DNA of 64,000 nucleotides from Acanthosepion esculentum (lineage: Eukaryota; Mollusca; Cephalopoda; Sepiida; Sepiidae): contig OZ038480.1 of NCBI GenBank assembly GCA_964036315.1, positions 14,067,305 to 14,131,304 of the forward strand, written 5' to 3'. The notes under the pieces were generated by a model. The model had not been told where the DNA came from. It made no database searches and saw only the letters and a program-made list of their open reading frames with translations. The translations under genes and the position numbers were made by a program. Position 1 is the first letter of the stretch, and each line of letters begins with the position of its first letter. Shown one piece after another: positions 21,201-32,551 of this stretch.

Positions 21201-24185
21201 TAATGTTCTTGACAGACGCAGACAGAATCAGAGAATGTTCTTGACAGACGCAGACAGTATCACAGTAATATTCTTGAGAGAACTAGACACAATAAGAGTA
21301 ATGTACTTGACAGACCCAGACAGAATCTGAGTAAAGTTCTTACAAATCCAGACAGAATCTGAGTAATGTTCTACAGAATCCAAGACAGAAAAATCTTAAT
21401 GTTCTTGACAGACCCAGAGAGCACCACAATAATGTTTTTGACAGAACCAGACAGAAGCAGAGTAAGTTTGTTGACAGACCCAGACATAATCACAGGAAAT
21501 GTCTTGAAGGAGCCAGACAGAATCAGAATAATATTCTTGAATGACGCGGACAGCATCACAGTAAGTTTTCTGACAGCCCCAGACAGAATCAGACTAGTTT
21601 TCTTGACAGAAGCAGACAAAAACAGAGTAATATTCTTGACAGACCCAGACAGAAACAGAGTAATGTCCTTGAGAGACCCAAACAGAAACGGAGTAATGTT
21701 CTTGACAGACGTAGATAGCATCACACTAAAGTTCTTGACAGACTCTGACTGAAACAGTGTAATGATCTTGAATGACCCGGACAGAATCAGAGTAATGTCA
21801 TTGACAGTCCCAAGCAGATTCACGGTAATGTTCTTTACAGAAAACAACAGAAACTGAATAATGTTATTGACAGACAAAGACAGTATCAGTGTAATGTTCT
21901 TGACAGACCCAGACAGGTATAGAGTAATAACAAGAGAGACCCAGAGAGCATCACAGTAAATTTCATGAAGTACCCAGACCGAATCAGAGTAATGTTCTTG
22001 AAAGAAAAGATATCATCATAGTAATGTTTTTGACAGACCCAGAGAGCATCACAGTAATATTCTTGCCAGATCCCGAGATAAACAGAGTAATTTTCTAGAC
22101 AGTCCCAGAAGGCATCACAGTAATGTTCTTGACAGACCCAGACAGAAACAGAGTAATAACTTTGAGAGACTCGGACAGCATCACATTAATGTTCTTGACT
22201 GACCCAGATAGAAACAGATTAATGTTCTTGACAGTCCCAGACAGAAACAGAGTAATGTTCTTGACAGTCCCAGACAGCATCACACTAAAGTCCTTGACAG
22301 ACCCAGACAGAAACAGAGAAATGTTTTTGACAGACACAGAGAACATCACATCAATGTCCTTGACAGTCCGCGACAGAAACAGAGTAATATACTTGACAGA
22401 CACAGACAGCCTCTCAGAAATGTTCTTGAGGGTACCAGACAGAAACAAAGTAATGTTCTTGACAGACCCTGACAGCATCACAGTAATATTCTTCACAGAC
22501 CCGGACAGAATAAGAGTAATGATCTTGAGAGAGCCAGACCGCATCACAGTAATGTTCTTGAGAGTCCCAGACAGAAACAGAGTAATGTTCTTGTCAGACT
22601 CAGAGAGAAACAGAGTAATGTTCTTGACAGTTCCAGACAGAAATTCAGTAATAACCTTGCCAGACCCAGACAGCATCACAGTAATTTTTTTGACAGAACA
22701 AGAAGGAATCAGAGTAATATCTCTGACAGCCCCAAAGAGAATCGGAGTAATGTTCTTGACAGTCCCAGACAGCATCCAGTAATGTTCTTGAAAGACGCAG
22801 ACAGCATCACAGTAATGTTTTTGAGAGACCAGACAGAATAAGATTAATGTTCTTCATAGACCCAAACAGAATCACAGTAATGTTTTTGTCAGACACAGAG
22901 AGCATCTCAGTAATATTCTTGAGTGAAGCAGACAGAAACAGAGTAATGTCCTTCACAGACCCAGAGGGCATCACAGAAATATTCTTGACAAATCCAGACA
23001 GAAAGAGTGTAATGTTCTTGGCAGACCCAGACAGAAACAGAGTAATGTTCTTGACAGACCCAGACAGCATCTCAGTAATGTTTTTGGCAGAACCCGACAG
23101 AAACTGAGTAATATTCTTGACAGACCCGGACAGAAACAGAGTAATGTTCTTGACAGACCTTGACATCATCACAGTAATGTTCTTGACAGACCCAGACAGA
23201 AAGGAAATAATGTTCTTGACAGGCCCAGACAGAAACAGTGTAATGTTCTTGACCGACACAGACAGCATCTCAGTAATGTTCTTGACACACCCAGACAGAA
23301 TCATAATAATATTCTTGACAAATACAGACAGCATTACAATAATCCCAGACAGAAACAGAGTAATGTTCTTGACTGACCATAGAGCGTCACAGTAATGTTC
23401 TTGACAGACACAGACAGAATCAGAGTACTGTTCTTGACTGACCATAGAGCGTCACAGTAATGTTCTTGACAGACACAGACAGAAACAGAGTAATGTTCTT
23501 GACTGACCATAGAGCGTCACAGTAATGTTCTTGACAGACACAGACAGAAACAGAGTAATGTTCTTGACTGACCATAGAGCGTCACAGTAATGTTCTTGAC
23601 AGACACAGACAGAATCAGAGTACTGTTCTTGACTGACCATAGAGCGTCACAGTAATGTTCTTGACAGACACAGACAGAAACAGAGTAATGTTCTTGACTG
23701 ACCATAGAGCGTCACAGTAATGTTCTTGACAGACACAGACAGAAACAGAGTAATGTTCTTGACTGACCATATAGCGTCACAGTAATGTTCTTGACAGACA
23801 CAGACAGAAACAGAGTAATGTTCTTGACTGACCATAGAGCGTCACAGTAATGTTCTTGACAGACACAGACAGAAACAGAGTAATGTTCTTGACTGACCAT
23901 AGAGCGTCACAGTAATGTTCTTGACAGACACAGACAGAAACAGAGTAATGTTCTTGACTGACCATAGAGCGTCACAGTAATGTTCTTGACAGACACAGAC
24001 AGAATCAGAGTAATGTTCTTGACAGACACAGACAGAATCAGAGTAATGTTCTTGACAGAACCAGACAGCATTACAGTAATGTTCAATAGAGACCCAAAAG
24101 ACACAGAAAAATGTTCTCGACAGTCCTAGAAAGAATCAGAGTAATGTTCTTGACAGATACTGACAGAATCAGAGTAATATTCTTG
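18262..24185. repeat. 33-bp minisatellite, about 180 units (5.9 kb)
   Basis: Unit of the form AGTAATGTTCTTGACAGACC followed by CAGACAG(A/C)A(A/T)CA(G/C), 33 bp. Because 33 is a multiple of three, both strands stay open for long stretches (VMFLTDPDRNR on plus, ITLFLSGSVKN on minus), up to about 226 codons. Frames shift and stop repeatedly and neither strand shows a start context or domain, so these are not genes. 23366-24010 is a homogenised 65-bp higher-order block. Confidence 0.95.
23366..24010. repeat. 65-bp higher-order repeat, about 10 copies
   Basis: One 32-bp unit (TGACTGACCATAGAGCGTCA) alternates with one standard 33-bp unit. Copies are spaced exactly 65 bp and almost identical, indicating recent expansion. 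Confidence 0.95.
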
Positions 24186-24189
24186 GTTC

Positions 24190-24535
24190 TATGTTTCCCA
24201 GACCATGAATTTAAGCGTTCTGGGCTGGCATCTCGCTCACACCCTTTCACTGAAGAAACTGTTAAATGTAGCAGTCTCTTGTACTCCAATAGCTTCATGT
24301 CTCGCACCTCTCACCTGTGGATATCCCTCTCCTCTTCCTGTTTCCTTGATAGATATAATCTCCAACTATTGAAATGTAATGTCAATCGACGTCTCCAGAT
24401 TACCTGGTCTATCACGTATCCTTCTCTTATCCTTTCCTCCATAATTCCTATTTGCTCTAGAGTGGCTTCCCGTCTTGCTTGGGGTGAAACGCTTTTAAAA
24501 AATGCATTCAAATCTGCAGGGACTACCATTTAAAT
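24190..24535 (+). pseudogene. LINE (Jockey/CR1-type) RT C-terminus
   Basis: Reads FPDHEFKRSGLASRSHPFTE, SFMSRTSHLWISL, CFLDRYNLQLLKCNVNRRLQ. This is the conserved 'R.HPF...SF..RT..LWN.L....F...YNL..FK..VNR' tail of these LINEs. It is 5'-truncated directly against the minisatellite and followed by a 3' tail (GGGTGAAACGC) shared with 45985. Confidence 0.75.
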
Positions 24536-24780
24536 TAGAGATTAATATAATTATTGTTGTTTTGTTTTACTGTAAAAGGAAATATTTTTAAACAATTCAC
24601 CTACTTCATACATCGGGACTAGATAATGGCTCATACCTCAATATGACTCAACCGACTCCCAATTATTAACCAAATGGAAATTATAAAAGAAAGAGACATA
24701 GCCGAAAGGAAGTCCTGGTAATGGTAAAACACTACTCTTGAAAATATGACATTTAGGCTGTAGAGAAATGTGTTCGTCAT
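24536..24780. other. Unassigned sequence
   Basis: No feature recognised. Confidence 0.3.
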
Positions 24781-25115
24781 TACGAAGATAAAAAAGTATG
24801 TTTAAAGGCGTGGGCGTCCTGGATAAGACGTTAAACTACATCCGTGTCCTGGATAAGACGATAAACTATGTCCGAGAGCAAGGCCTCTGATCAAGAGGTT
24901 TTGAGGAGCATGGGACCACCTCTTAATTGCTGGTGTTCCCAGGTCCACCTGACCCGGGGTGGTAGCACCTGTTATGGTCCCAGCTATGGGCAAATAGTTA
25001 ACTCGTACCAGCAATACTTTTTTGAAAGAATTATTACCAGCAATGAAATTTTGAAGGAAATATATTACCAGAAACAGATTTTTGACAAAATAAAATATTT
25101 CAGCAATAAAAAATA
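24781..25115 (+). repeat. Dispersed repeat, inverted copy at 62765-63170
   Basis: Contains GTCCTGGATAAGACG twice, then AAGAGGTTTTGAGG, CCTGACCCGGGGTGGTAGCA, then degenerate units around 'TTACCAGCAATGAAATTTTGA'. The same modules appear in reverse order and orientation at 62765-63170. Family unknown; no coding capacity. Confidence 0.7.
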
Positions 25116-25129
25116 ATAATAAAAATTCA

Positions 25130-25450
25130 AAATAAACTAAACGAATCTAAACCAAAGAATACATAATCTATTCATAGGAATCCATCCTAAAAATGTTATC
25201 GGCATTAAATAACCCATTGAGGTTGATATGCCATAAAACAAAATAAACCAAACCAATCTAAACCAAAGAATACATAATCTATTCATACGAATCCATCCTA
25301 AAAATGTTGTCGGCATTAAATAACCCATTGAGGTTGATATGCCGTAAAACAAAATAAACCAAACCAATTTAAACCAAAGAATACATATTCTATTCATACG
25401 AATCTATCCTGAAAACGTTGTCGGCATTAAATAAACCGTCGTAAAACAAA
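25130..25450. repeat. 111-bp tandem repeat, about 3 copies
   Basis: Each unit encodes, on the minus strand, the same 37-codon phrase starting MNR.CILWF. Related sequence (GYLMPT) occurs at 62725-62765 beside the other copy of the adjacent repeat, so the two belong to one element. Confidence 0.85.
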
Positions 25451-26438
25451 TTAAACCAAACCAAACCAAACCTAAAGGCGCGGGTGTAATTGCATCATAA
25501 TTTCTTGCCTTATTTTCTGATGGACCTCCAGCTTGCTTTTTATATATAATGAGTTTTCCTCTGTAGCATTAGTACTTTTGTAAGGCTTTTTAATGTACTG
25601 ACACCCTACTTCAAACACTATATGCTTAAATACGCTAAATCCTTTTGCTGAATATAACCTACTGAATCGGGAGTTCCTCTGTTATGCCGTCAAACACAGT
25701 ATATTACGCGCCAATTTATAATGGCAAGTAAATCTCTCACATATTTTCTGTTGTAATCTCATTGCCTTTTCAGTTGTTTATAATAAATGTATTCAATGCT
25801 GTATTATATTTCTGTTCCTCTATCTCGCCTTCACACACATAGTCTGCCAAACTCGGCTTCACTTTCCGTGAGATCAGCAAACGCAGGCCGGCTGCCTTAG
25901 CCACACCCAACCATCGAGATAAGCTGGCATGAAGCAACGATAAAGACGAAGAAAGATAGACAGGAGTAAGGATCTGATTCAAACAGACGATAACGCCGGT
26001 CAGGTTACTCTCTGCTAATTGTCTGTCGTCAACGGACGGACCTAAGAATGGTAAAGAGCGGACACGAAATCTGATGCAAACGCAATGGGCTGTGACGTTT
26101 GTAAATTTGTCTTCATGATTTCTAAATGATGTATAGACCGACGGGGGGGGAGTGGTTCTAAATTAAAAAGGAAAAGCATAAAGATAGAAAAATGTTATAG
26201 GTTGGGTGTCTACAGGATGAGGGAAATGATGGCGGAACCTGACAGGTGCAGGAGAATCGTTGCTCTTTGAGATGAATTTCTCTACGCACGTGGCAGTGTG
26301 AGATCCCCATTAGTGTAGAAAACACTTCAAATACAAAGTGGATAAAAATGATTATCAAAATGTCTGATACACGATTTGCTCTAGGGCACAAATATTTGGG
26401 TGTAATATTTGTGGTATTCTCCATGTTAAATTTTCCAT

Positions 26439-26440
<2 letters not shown>
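25451..26440. other. Unassigned sequence
   Basis: About 1 kb with no recognised element. The minus frames 25770-25982 and 26158-26451 show no domain. Confidence 0.3.

Positions 26441-26489
<49 letters not shown>
26441..26489. repeat. (CA)n(TA)n microsatellite
   Basis: Short CA run then about 20 AT units. Confidence 0.95.
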
Positions 26490-26492
<3 letters not shown>

Positions 26493-26779
26493 TATATTCT
26501 TCGGCATCGTGTTTTCATTAAAGCATGTTTTTGCTGTATAGTTTAAACATGTTCTGTCTACTTATTTTCGATAATATCCTTTCATTCAAGCATATACGTT
26601 TTTTGATGTCATCATTGAAGGACGAGAGAAAATCGCTGTGCTTATATATATATGTAAAAACACGTCGATTTTCTCTTCTTTCAATAAATCACATAAAAAA
26701 AAATTAAAGAATATTATCGAAAATAAGTAGACATAACATGTCTAATCTATACAAGGAAATGTCATTATATATATGCATA

Positions 26780-26860
26780 TAAATATAAGTATAAAAGTCA
26801 ATACTTCGAGGCGACAGACCGTTTCATGCTAGACGCAATCGTCAGGCCGCGAATGTTGAA
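26780..26860 (-). repeat. Family E terminus, truncated
   Basis: Minus strand carries the family E ribozyme block and the adjoining 'TTGACTTTTATA' stretch. Confidence 0.65.
26810..26848 (-). ncRNA. Hammerhead ribozyme-like motif, family E
   Basis: Stem I GGC/GCC (complements of 26846-26848 and 26810-26812), core CTGACGA (consensus), stem II TGC/GCA, GAAAC, and GTC at the cleavage position. Mini stem III is AC/GT. Confidence 0.6.
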
Positions 26861-27055
26861 TTTTTCTCGACTATTTACATATATGGTTCAGTGGTGCATT
26901 GTGAGTAATCTATTCTGGCGGTTATTTTTGCGGGTGTGGCTTGTTTATTGATTTATTTGGGTTATTTTATTTTACTTGTTTTACATTTTCATTTTGTATT
27001 ATTAATTCTTTTCAGTTTTTGATGTTTACACTGACACACACACACACACACACGC

Positions 27056-27077
27056 ATATATATATATATATATTATT

Positions 27078-27169
<92 letters not shown>
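27056..27169. repeat. (CA)n then (TA)n arrays
   Basis: CA run at about 27035-27052, then about 55 AT units with interruptions. Confidence 0.95.
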
Positions 27170-27171
<2 letters not shown>

Positions 27172-27706
27172 TGAATATGCATAATATACGACGTCTATAG
27201 CCCGACACGGGGTTTCATACGAATAGACAATCTTCAGATACTCAGACCGTTAAGCGTTACGAAATTCGCATCCTTGTGGTGTTGATTTAAAATTCTGTGT
27301 TAAGAAATAATTATATATAATTTATATAATTAAAAGTTTTATGTTCCGAAGAAGAAATATTTTATAAAAAATTATTCTAAATATTTTTTAAAAAAAATTG
27401 AATTTACGTAAATACAATAAGTATCAAGGGGAATAACTCCCTTTTTTGCTTAAAAACCGTCGTTAGTTGTAACAGAAATAAATGGTGCTTACTAAAATAT
27501 ATTATTAAAGTAATGTCTTATGGAATAAACTTAGCTCTCACGATGTTAACTTAATTATAGGTTTATATATATATAATGCATTTGGAACCTATTCTTATAC
27601 TTACAAAGGTGAAATGATATACACGCAGGTAATAAAATAATTAATTGCTATCAATAATGTGGAATTATATATGTGTATAGATATATAAAAATGCTATTAA
27701 TGAAGA

Positions 27707-27709
<3 letters not shown>
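27170..27709. other. Unassigned; weak HHR-like core on minus at 27205-27250
   Basis: On the minus strand CTGAAGA and GAAACCCCGTGTC are properly spaced, but stems I and II pair poorly. The rest is unrecognised. Confidence 0.3.
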
Positions 27710-27787
<78 letters not shown>

Positions 27788-27808
27788 GTAGTAGTAGTAG
27801 TAGTACTC
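27710..27808. repeat. (TA)n followed by (AGT)n
   Basis: About 37 AT units then about seven AGT units. Confidence 0.95.
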
Positions 27809-28164
27809 GTTTGGAAAACCCTTAGGTATTTCGGCTTGTAATTGAACAAAGCAATGCCCAAAGAAAAATGAGGAATAAAAAAGAAAGAACTAATAACATG
27901 AAATTGAGGAAAAAACAATCGTCCGGAATTCAAACTCAGAGTTCAAAGAAAAAAAACTCCAAAACAAGGAAAAGCAACTACGTAAAGTGCTCAAAACACG
28001 AAGTAGAGCACACCTAATATAAAACTAAAACGATTTTTTTTTGTCCCGTGGTCATGGTTGTTTTTGGTTTAAGCTATATATTCTGTTTCATTTTTTACCT
28101 CTTTGGCCAGTTCACCCTGACGATCAGTTTAGGTGAAACCTATCTAGGTTTACCTGGCTCTGTA

Positions 28165-28168
<4 letters not shown>
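27809..28168. other. Unassigned sequence
   Basis: No recognised element. Confidence 0.3.

Positions 28169-28229
<61 letters not shown>
28169..28229. repeat. (TA)n, left flank of family E palindrome
   Basis: About 30 AT units. Confidence 0.95.
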
Positions 28230-28233
<4 letters not shown>

Positions 28234-28258
28234 GTGAACATAGAAATCAGCACTTAGA

Positions 28259-28297
28259 TGCGACAGTCTGTTTCCTACTAGATGCAATCGTCAGGCA
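28259..28297 (-). ncRNA. Hammerhead ribozyme-like motif, family E
   Basis: Stem I is TGC/GCA (3 bp), core CTGACGA intact, GAAA present, mini stem III ACA/TGT with GAC loop, cleavage after GTC. Stem II is weakened (TAG replaces GCA). Confidence 0.5.
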
Positions 28298-28301
28298 AGT
28301 T

Positions 28302-28338
28302 GCCTGACGATTGCATCTAGCATGAAACAGACTGTCGC
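28302..28338 (+). ncRNA. Hammerhead ribozyme-like motif, family E
   Basis: Core CTGACGA (28304-28310), stem II TGC/GCA, GAAA (28324-28327), ACA/TGT mini stem III, GTC. Stem I is only 2 bp here. Confidence 0.5.
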
Positions 28339-28440
28339 CTCTAAGTGATGACTTCAATGTTCACTTTTATATTTACACACGCTCTATCTCTGATATTGTG
28401 CACTTTATGCCATAAATATAGCACACTTTAATATTTCTTC

Positions 28441-28486
<46 letters not shown>

Positions 28487-28520
28487 ATTTTAAACATTAT
28501 TATAGTAGATACTTCATATT

Positions 28521-28578
<58 letters not shown>
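28441..28578. repeat. (TA)n(GT)n and (TA)n arrays
   Basis: (TA)n 28441-28460, (GT)n 28461-28487, and a second (TA)n 28524-28578. Confidence 0.95.
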
Positions 28579-28585
<7 letters not shown>

Positions 28586-28984
28586 TATACTTATTATCAC
28601 TCACCGTTTGCACGACTTCGAGTTTCTTGAGGTGCTGAGTTCAGATTGAACAATACGTTAATTGAATTTTAAAAACATATCTGCCGCCACCAGAGGACTG
28701 ATGGCGCTGCCATCGGCATCCCGCCAGTGTGCCACTAGTGACCTGCGTGTAGGGTTGAGTCTGTTAGTCAAATTTAGCTTTTTGTTATCTCTCCTAGTCT
28801 CTGTTCTGACAACCATTTACACAAGCCTGTTGGGTAGATTATTCGCTGCTTTCCACTGTCACTACCACCTTCAATATATACTGTACGTTCAAATTCTCCA
28901 AACTCCACCTAATTTTATTTTCATTTACAGAAATTTCAGCTCTCTCTTTCAGAATCTCCATCTTCATCTTTAAAGAGATTTTCC
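28579..28984. other. Unassigned sequence
   Basis: The 103-codon frame 28662-28973 has no recognisable domain; no SINE or LINE match seen. Confidence 0.3.
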
Positions 28985-29480
28985 CGAATTCACTGCCATC
29001 GAATGTCGCAAAACAATGTCGTGGCTATCGCTCGAGGTCGGGGATAATGGTCTTGTTTTGTTTGCCTCAGTTGAGTTTGTGAATCCTGAGACCGATTTTT
29101 ACTTGAAAGATCATTCGACATAGAGGACAAGGTATTCCGGACGTGGATCACGCACCGGTTGTTGCTTTCTTTCTTTTCGGCGCCTTTTTTTTCCTCTAGT
29201 TCGGCTGATCGTTTGGATTCGAAGGTTGTTGTTCCGTCTCTGACAATGGATCTCCACAGATTTTTATCCATTGCACTGGATTCCCAGCTGTTGATATCCA
29301 TGTTACGTATCTTTATGTTTTGTTTTAGAACATCTTTGAATCTCTTCTTTTTGACATCCCCTTTTCTGATTTCATTCTTTAAATTTGGAAGTAAAAGATT
29401 TGCGTTGGTAGTCAGCTGTCATCCAGTTGCACCAAATATCCACTCCATCGAAGTTAATGTAATTATTGCTTCTCGGCTGT
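28985..29480 (-). pseudogene. LINE RT C-terminus (minus)
   Basis: Reading down, pieces resemble RWSG.LV.MDDS.LP then KKRFKDVLKQNIKIRNMDIN, SWESSAMDKNLWRSIVRDGT, TTFESKRSAELEEKK, SNNRCVIH and a final Cys/His-poor tail. This is the well-known 'KKRFKD.LK..L......W...A.DR..WR' end of invertebrate LINE polymerases. The last 103 codons are intact; upstream there are frameshifts near 29370-29400. Confidence 0.75.
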
Positions 29481-30036
29481 GAAGTTTCTGTTCCTAGAAT
29501 CTTCCAAGCCATCAGTTGACTTCATTCAAACTTTGATCATTTTCATGCCCGAATGATCAAGAAAGGATAGGTGACGAAATTTATTACACGGGCAATCAAC
29601 TCCCCTCTATTATTACCTGATAGATGACACTAGAGTAATGGCTACTAAACTCATTGTAAGATGTGAATTGTGGCGATCTTACATGTCGAAACACGAGAAT
29701 CGATTTTTCATTTTATTCTGTGGCTTTAACTTTCATTTTTACGAGGTACCCCATCTTTCAAATTCGTGGTGAAATATACTTAACCCTTTCTAAAATGAGA
29801 TAATTCCTATATGTGACGAGTTTCAAAGTAAGTCAAATTTAAATTCTGTGAGCTATACAAGTTAACTGGGATAAGGAGTTAACATTATTTGCACGCATTT
29901 TCTTCATCTTTGTTGTTTGTTGATGTTGTTTTCACGACATTTTGGACGTGGTTCCTATTGTGGCTTGTTAGGGGCCAGAAAGAAAGACACAGAAAGAAGA
30001 AGGTGGGTTGAACAAGTGCATTGAAATAACAGAAGA
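29481..30036. other. Unassigned sequence
   Basis: Nothing recognised. Confidence 0.3.
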
Positions 30037-30072
30037 TATATATATATATATTTATATATATATATATATATA
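30037..30072. repeat. (TA)n microsatellite
   Basis: AT units with one interruption. Confidence 0.9.
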
Positions 30073-30148
30073 CAAAATAAAAGTGTTATTAGTCAGCCGA
30101 TAGAAGTGTCCTTCCGAACTGTCAGGTTACACTGCGTCACGACTGCTA

Positions 30149-30192
30149 AACCCGGCCGAAACTTTGCCCTTCGGCAAAGCTTCGGCCGGGTT
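30149..30192. repeat. Strong 20-bp hairpin with CTTC loop
   Basis: Arms 30149-30168 and 30173-30192 pair with one mismatch and a 4-nt loop; both are GC-rich. Part of the same motif (CGAAACTTTGCCCTTCGGCAA) recurs at about 30398-30418, exactly where the neighbouring LINE ends. Confidence 0.9.
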
Positions 30193-30414
30193 CCTATTTG
30201 GCAAAGCAGAGAGTTCGACAGAAGTCGCATACAGTTAGAAACTGCGTCTCGACTGCTATATTTAATAGTCGCCCCACGAGGAATGTATGTGGCACAAGGT
30301 CGAGTTTAACGTCTGTTTCTCCGAGCTCGTAGGCTTGGCCAAAAATATTTACTTAGAACCCGTATAAGCGGGTTCGGGATCTATTACCTCTCCGGACGAA
30401 ACTTTGCCCTTCGG

Positions 30415-32551
30415 CAATTTGTTTTTGAGGCAGGAGTAAATAGTAGTGTCGTCTGCATAGATGCCTACTTGGGAACCTATGACATCAGGAAGATCGTTAA
30501 TGAAGATAAGGAACAGAGTAGGGCCTAGGATGGAGCCTTGGGAAACACTTGCGTTCGTGGGATAGGAGCTGGAGGAGAATCCATTGAGAACGACCTTCAA
30601 TGTACGGTTCTACTGGAATGATTGTATTAAGTCGAACAATCAACCTGTAATTCCATAACCCTGAAGCTTGCGAAGAAGGCCGGCATGCCAAACCTTATCA
30701 AACGCTTTGAAGATATCAAGAGCCACAGCACGAGCTACTCCGTTATTATGAAGTGCTTGATAAACAATTTCAGTAATGGCCGTAAGTACATCAGCTGTAG
30801 AACGGGCAAAGCGGAAACCATATTGCTTGTCGGAGAGCAGATTATGGGATGTAAGGTACTTAACCACTTCGGCGTTGATTAAAGCTTCAAAGACTTTACC
30901 GAAGGGTGATAGGGGACTGATAGGACGGTAATTAGAAGGGTCAGAAGGGTTTCCAGAGTTCTTAAAGACAGGAACAACGGATGAGGACTTCCAACAGGGT
31001 GGAAAACCAGATTCATTGAGGCAGTAGTTATATAATTCGGAGAGGGCAGAGGCCAGTTCAGGCGCACATTTCTTCAGGACAATGGCTGATATCCCATCTC
31101 CACCACTAGCCTTGTGAGGTTTAATCTAGAGATGATGCCCAGAATCGATGACGGGGTTATGTGCAAGTTGCTCAATTGAGCTTCAGTTCGAAGGGGGAAA
31201 TCGGGTATGAGTACACCGGAAGAGTCGAGCGTTGAATTGAATGAGAATTTCCGAGCAAAGCATTCAGTCTTGTCGGCAGAAGAGGTCAGAACCTCAAACT
31301 GGTTGCACAAAGGAGGTATAGAGGGTTTGCTATTGTTAAGTACGCTCTTGCAGAGACGCAAATAATCCTTGTAGCCGAATTTACGAGATTAAATACGTTC
31401 TTTCATTCGAGCAGCATATCGAGACTTTGCTTCATTGAGGACACGCTTACACTCGTTACGTGCAGAGACAAAGAGACATCTATTGCAATCAGATGTGTCG
31501 CTACGATAAAGGTGGGAAAAGTGATTCATATGGGCAATGGCAGCTGAGCAAGCAGCGGAAAACTAGTGGGAGAAAGCTGGTTTGACCTTATATTTGCTTG
31601 AGGGGATGAAAGCTTCGATTCCAGCTTTAACCCAGGAGGAGACCTCGGAAGCACATTGTTGAACAGGGATCAAGAAGACAACGTCCCAGGGCACGTCGCG
31701 AATGAAATCCCGGAACGAGTCCCAGTCTTCTCGTTGATAGTAGAACGATGTTCTAGTGGTAGGAGGTTCTTTGCAGGTAGTGGAGTTGAAGGAGATGTTG
31801 ACAGACATGAGTGATCGGAGTTGCCAAGAGGGCAGAGCTGCGTGGCGCTAAAGGACTCGGAGATGGAGGTAAAACATAGATCAAGAAGAGAAGCCTTACC
31901 ATCCAGATTGTAGGGAAAACGTGTGGGGTAGTCAACTATTTGCGCGAGGGATTGAGAAATTGAAAAATTAAGGGTTTGTATGGCTGCAAAGTCAGTAGTA
32001 GCGTTATTAAGCCACTTGGTATGATGGGCGTTAAAATCGCCAAATACGAATATGCGAGCAAACGGATGGAGAGAGAGAGAGAGAGCCTTGTCAATGCTGT
32101 CAGAAATGCATTCGAGTACACCACAGTCTTGGGAGGATGGAGAGCGATAAAGGAAGAACATGTAGCTTCCAACATTGAGAAGGGATAACCGCAGACACAT
32201 ATACGAATGGTCTGGTGATTCAAGAGAAAACTCTCTTGCCAGCGGGAGATGGCCCTTGACGTAAACACCAAGGCCATGCATATGAGTTTGAGAGTCTTTT
32301 CTAAGGAGTGGAAGGTAGCCGGGGATCGAGAGGTCAGAGGAGGGGATAGATGAGTCAAAGTTGGTCTCACAGAGAGCCTGTATATCCGGGCAGTTCGCAA
32401 CAAGGAAGGATTCAACACTGCAGAAGTTGGTTCTAATGCCACGGATGTTAGAAAATGAAATGTTAATGGGTTTAGTTGATTTTTTAAGATCTGGTTTAGG
32501 ATTTCTTTTGGGATAGTTGTTAGATTTCGTGATGTGTAAATGCGGTGGCAA
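30415..32551 (-). pseudogene. Jockey/CR1-type LINE, endonuclease plus RT, 3'-truncated
   Basis: From 32551 downward: an APE-type endonuclease (ISFSNIRGIRTNFC start; ALCETNF; YRSPSSQ; GDFNAHHTKW; GNSDH as the catalytic SDH box) to about 31800. A linker follows to about 31130 (SARNECKRVLNEAKSRYAAR). The RT then shows NYRPIS, LLSDKQYGFR, AVALDIFKAFDKVWH, SVSQGSILGPTLFLIFINDL and YADD (30448-30459). Nicking by the endonuclease primes copying by the RT. Defects: frameshift near 31780, stop near 31388, shifts near 31130 and 30600. The region after YADD is missing; the copy stops where a GC-rich hairpin sequence starts. Few defects suggest a fairly young insertion. Confidence 0.9.

Larger units (their letters stand above)
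28230..28440. repeat. Family E head-to-head foldback element
   Basis: Arms 28231-28298 (minus) and 28301-28370 (plus) are near-perfect reverse complements meeting at the ribozyme block. The plus arm continues with the family tail to 28440. (TA)n lies on both sides. Confidence 0.85.

Noticed and set aside
18206..24104. Long open frames on both strands (up to about 226 codons) encoding 11-residue repeats such as ITLFLSGSVKN and VMFLTDPDRNR
   Set aside because: They are produced by a 33-bp minisatellite whose period is a multiple of three; frames are interrupted, occur on both strands and have no start context, signal or domain.
27205..27250. Hammerhead candidate on the minus strand (CTGAAGA..GAAAC..GTC)
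   Set aside because: Boxes are present but stem II has almost no pairing and stem I pairs poorly; kept only as a remark.
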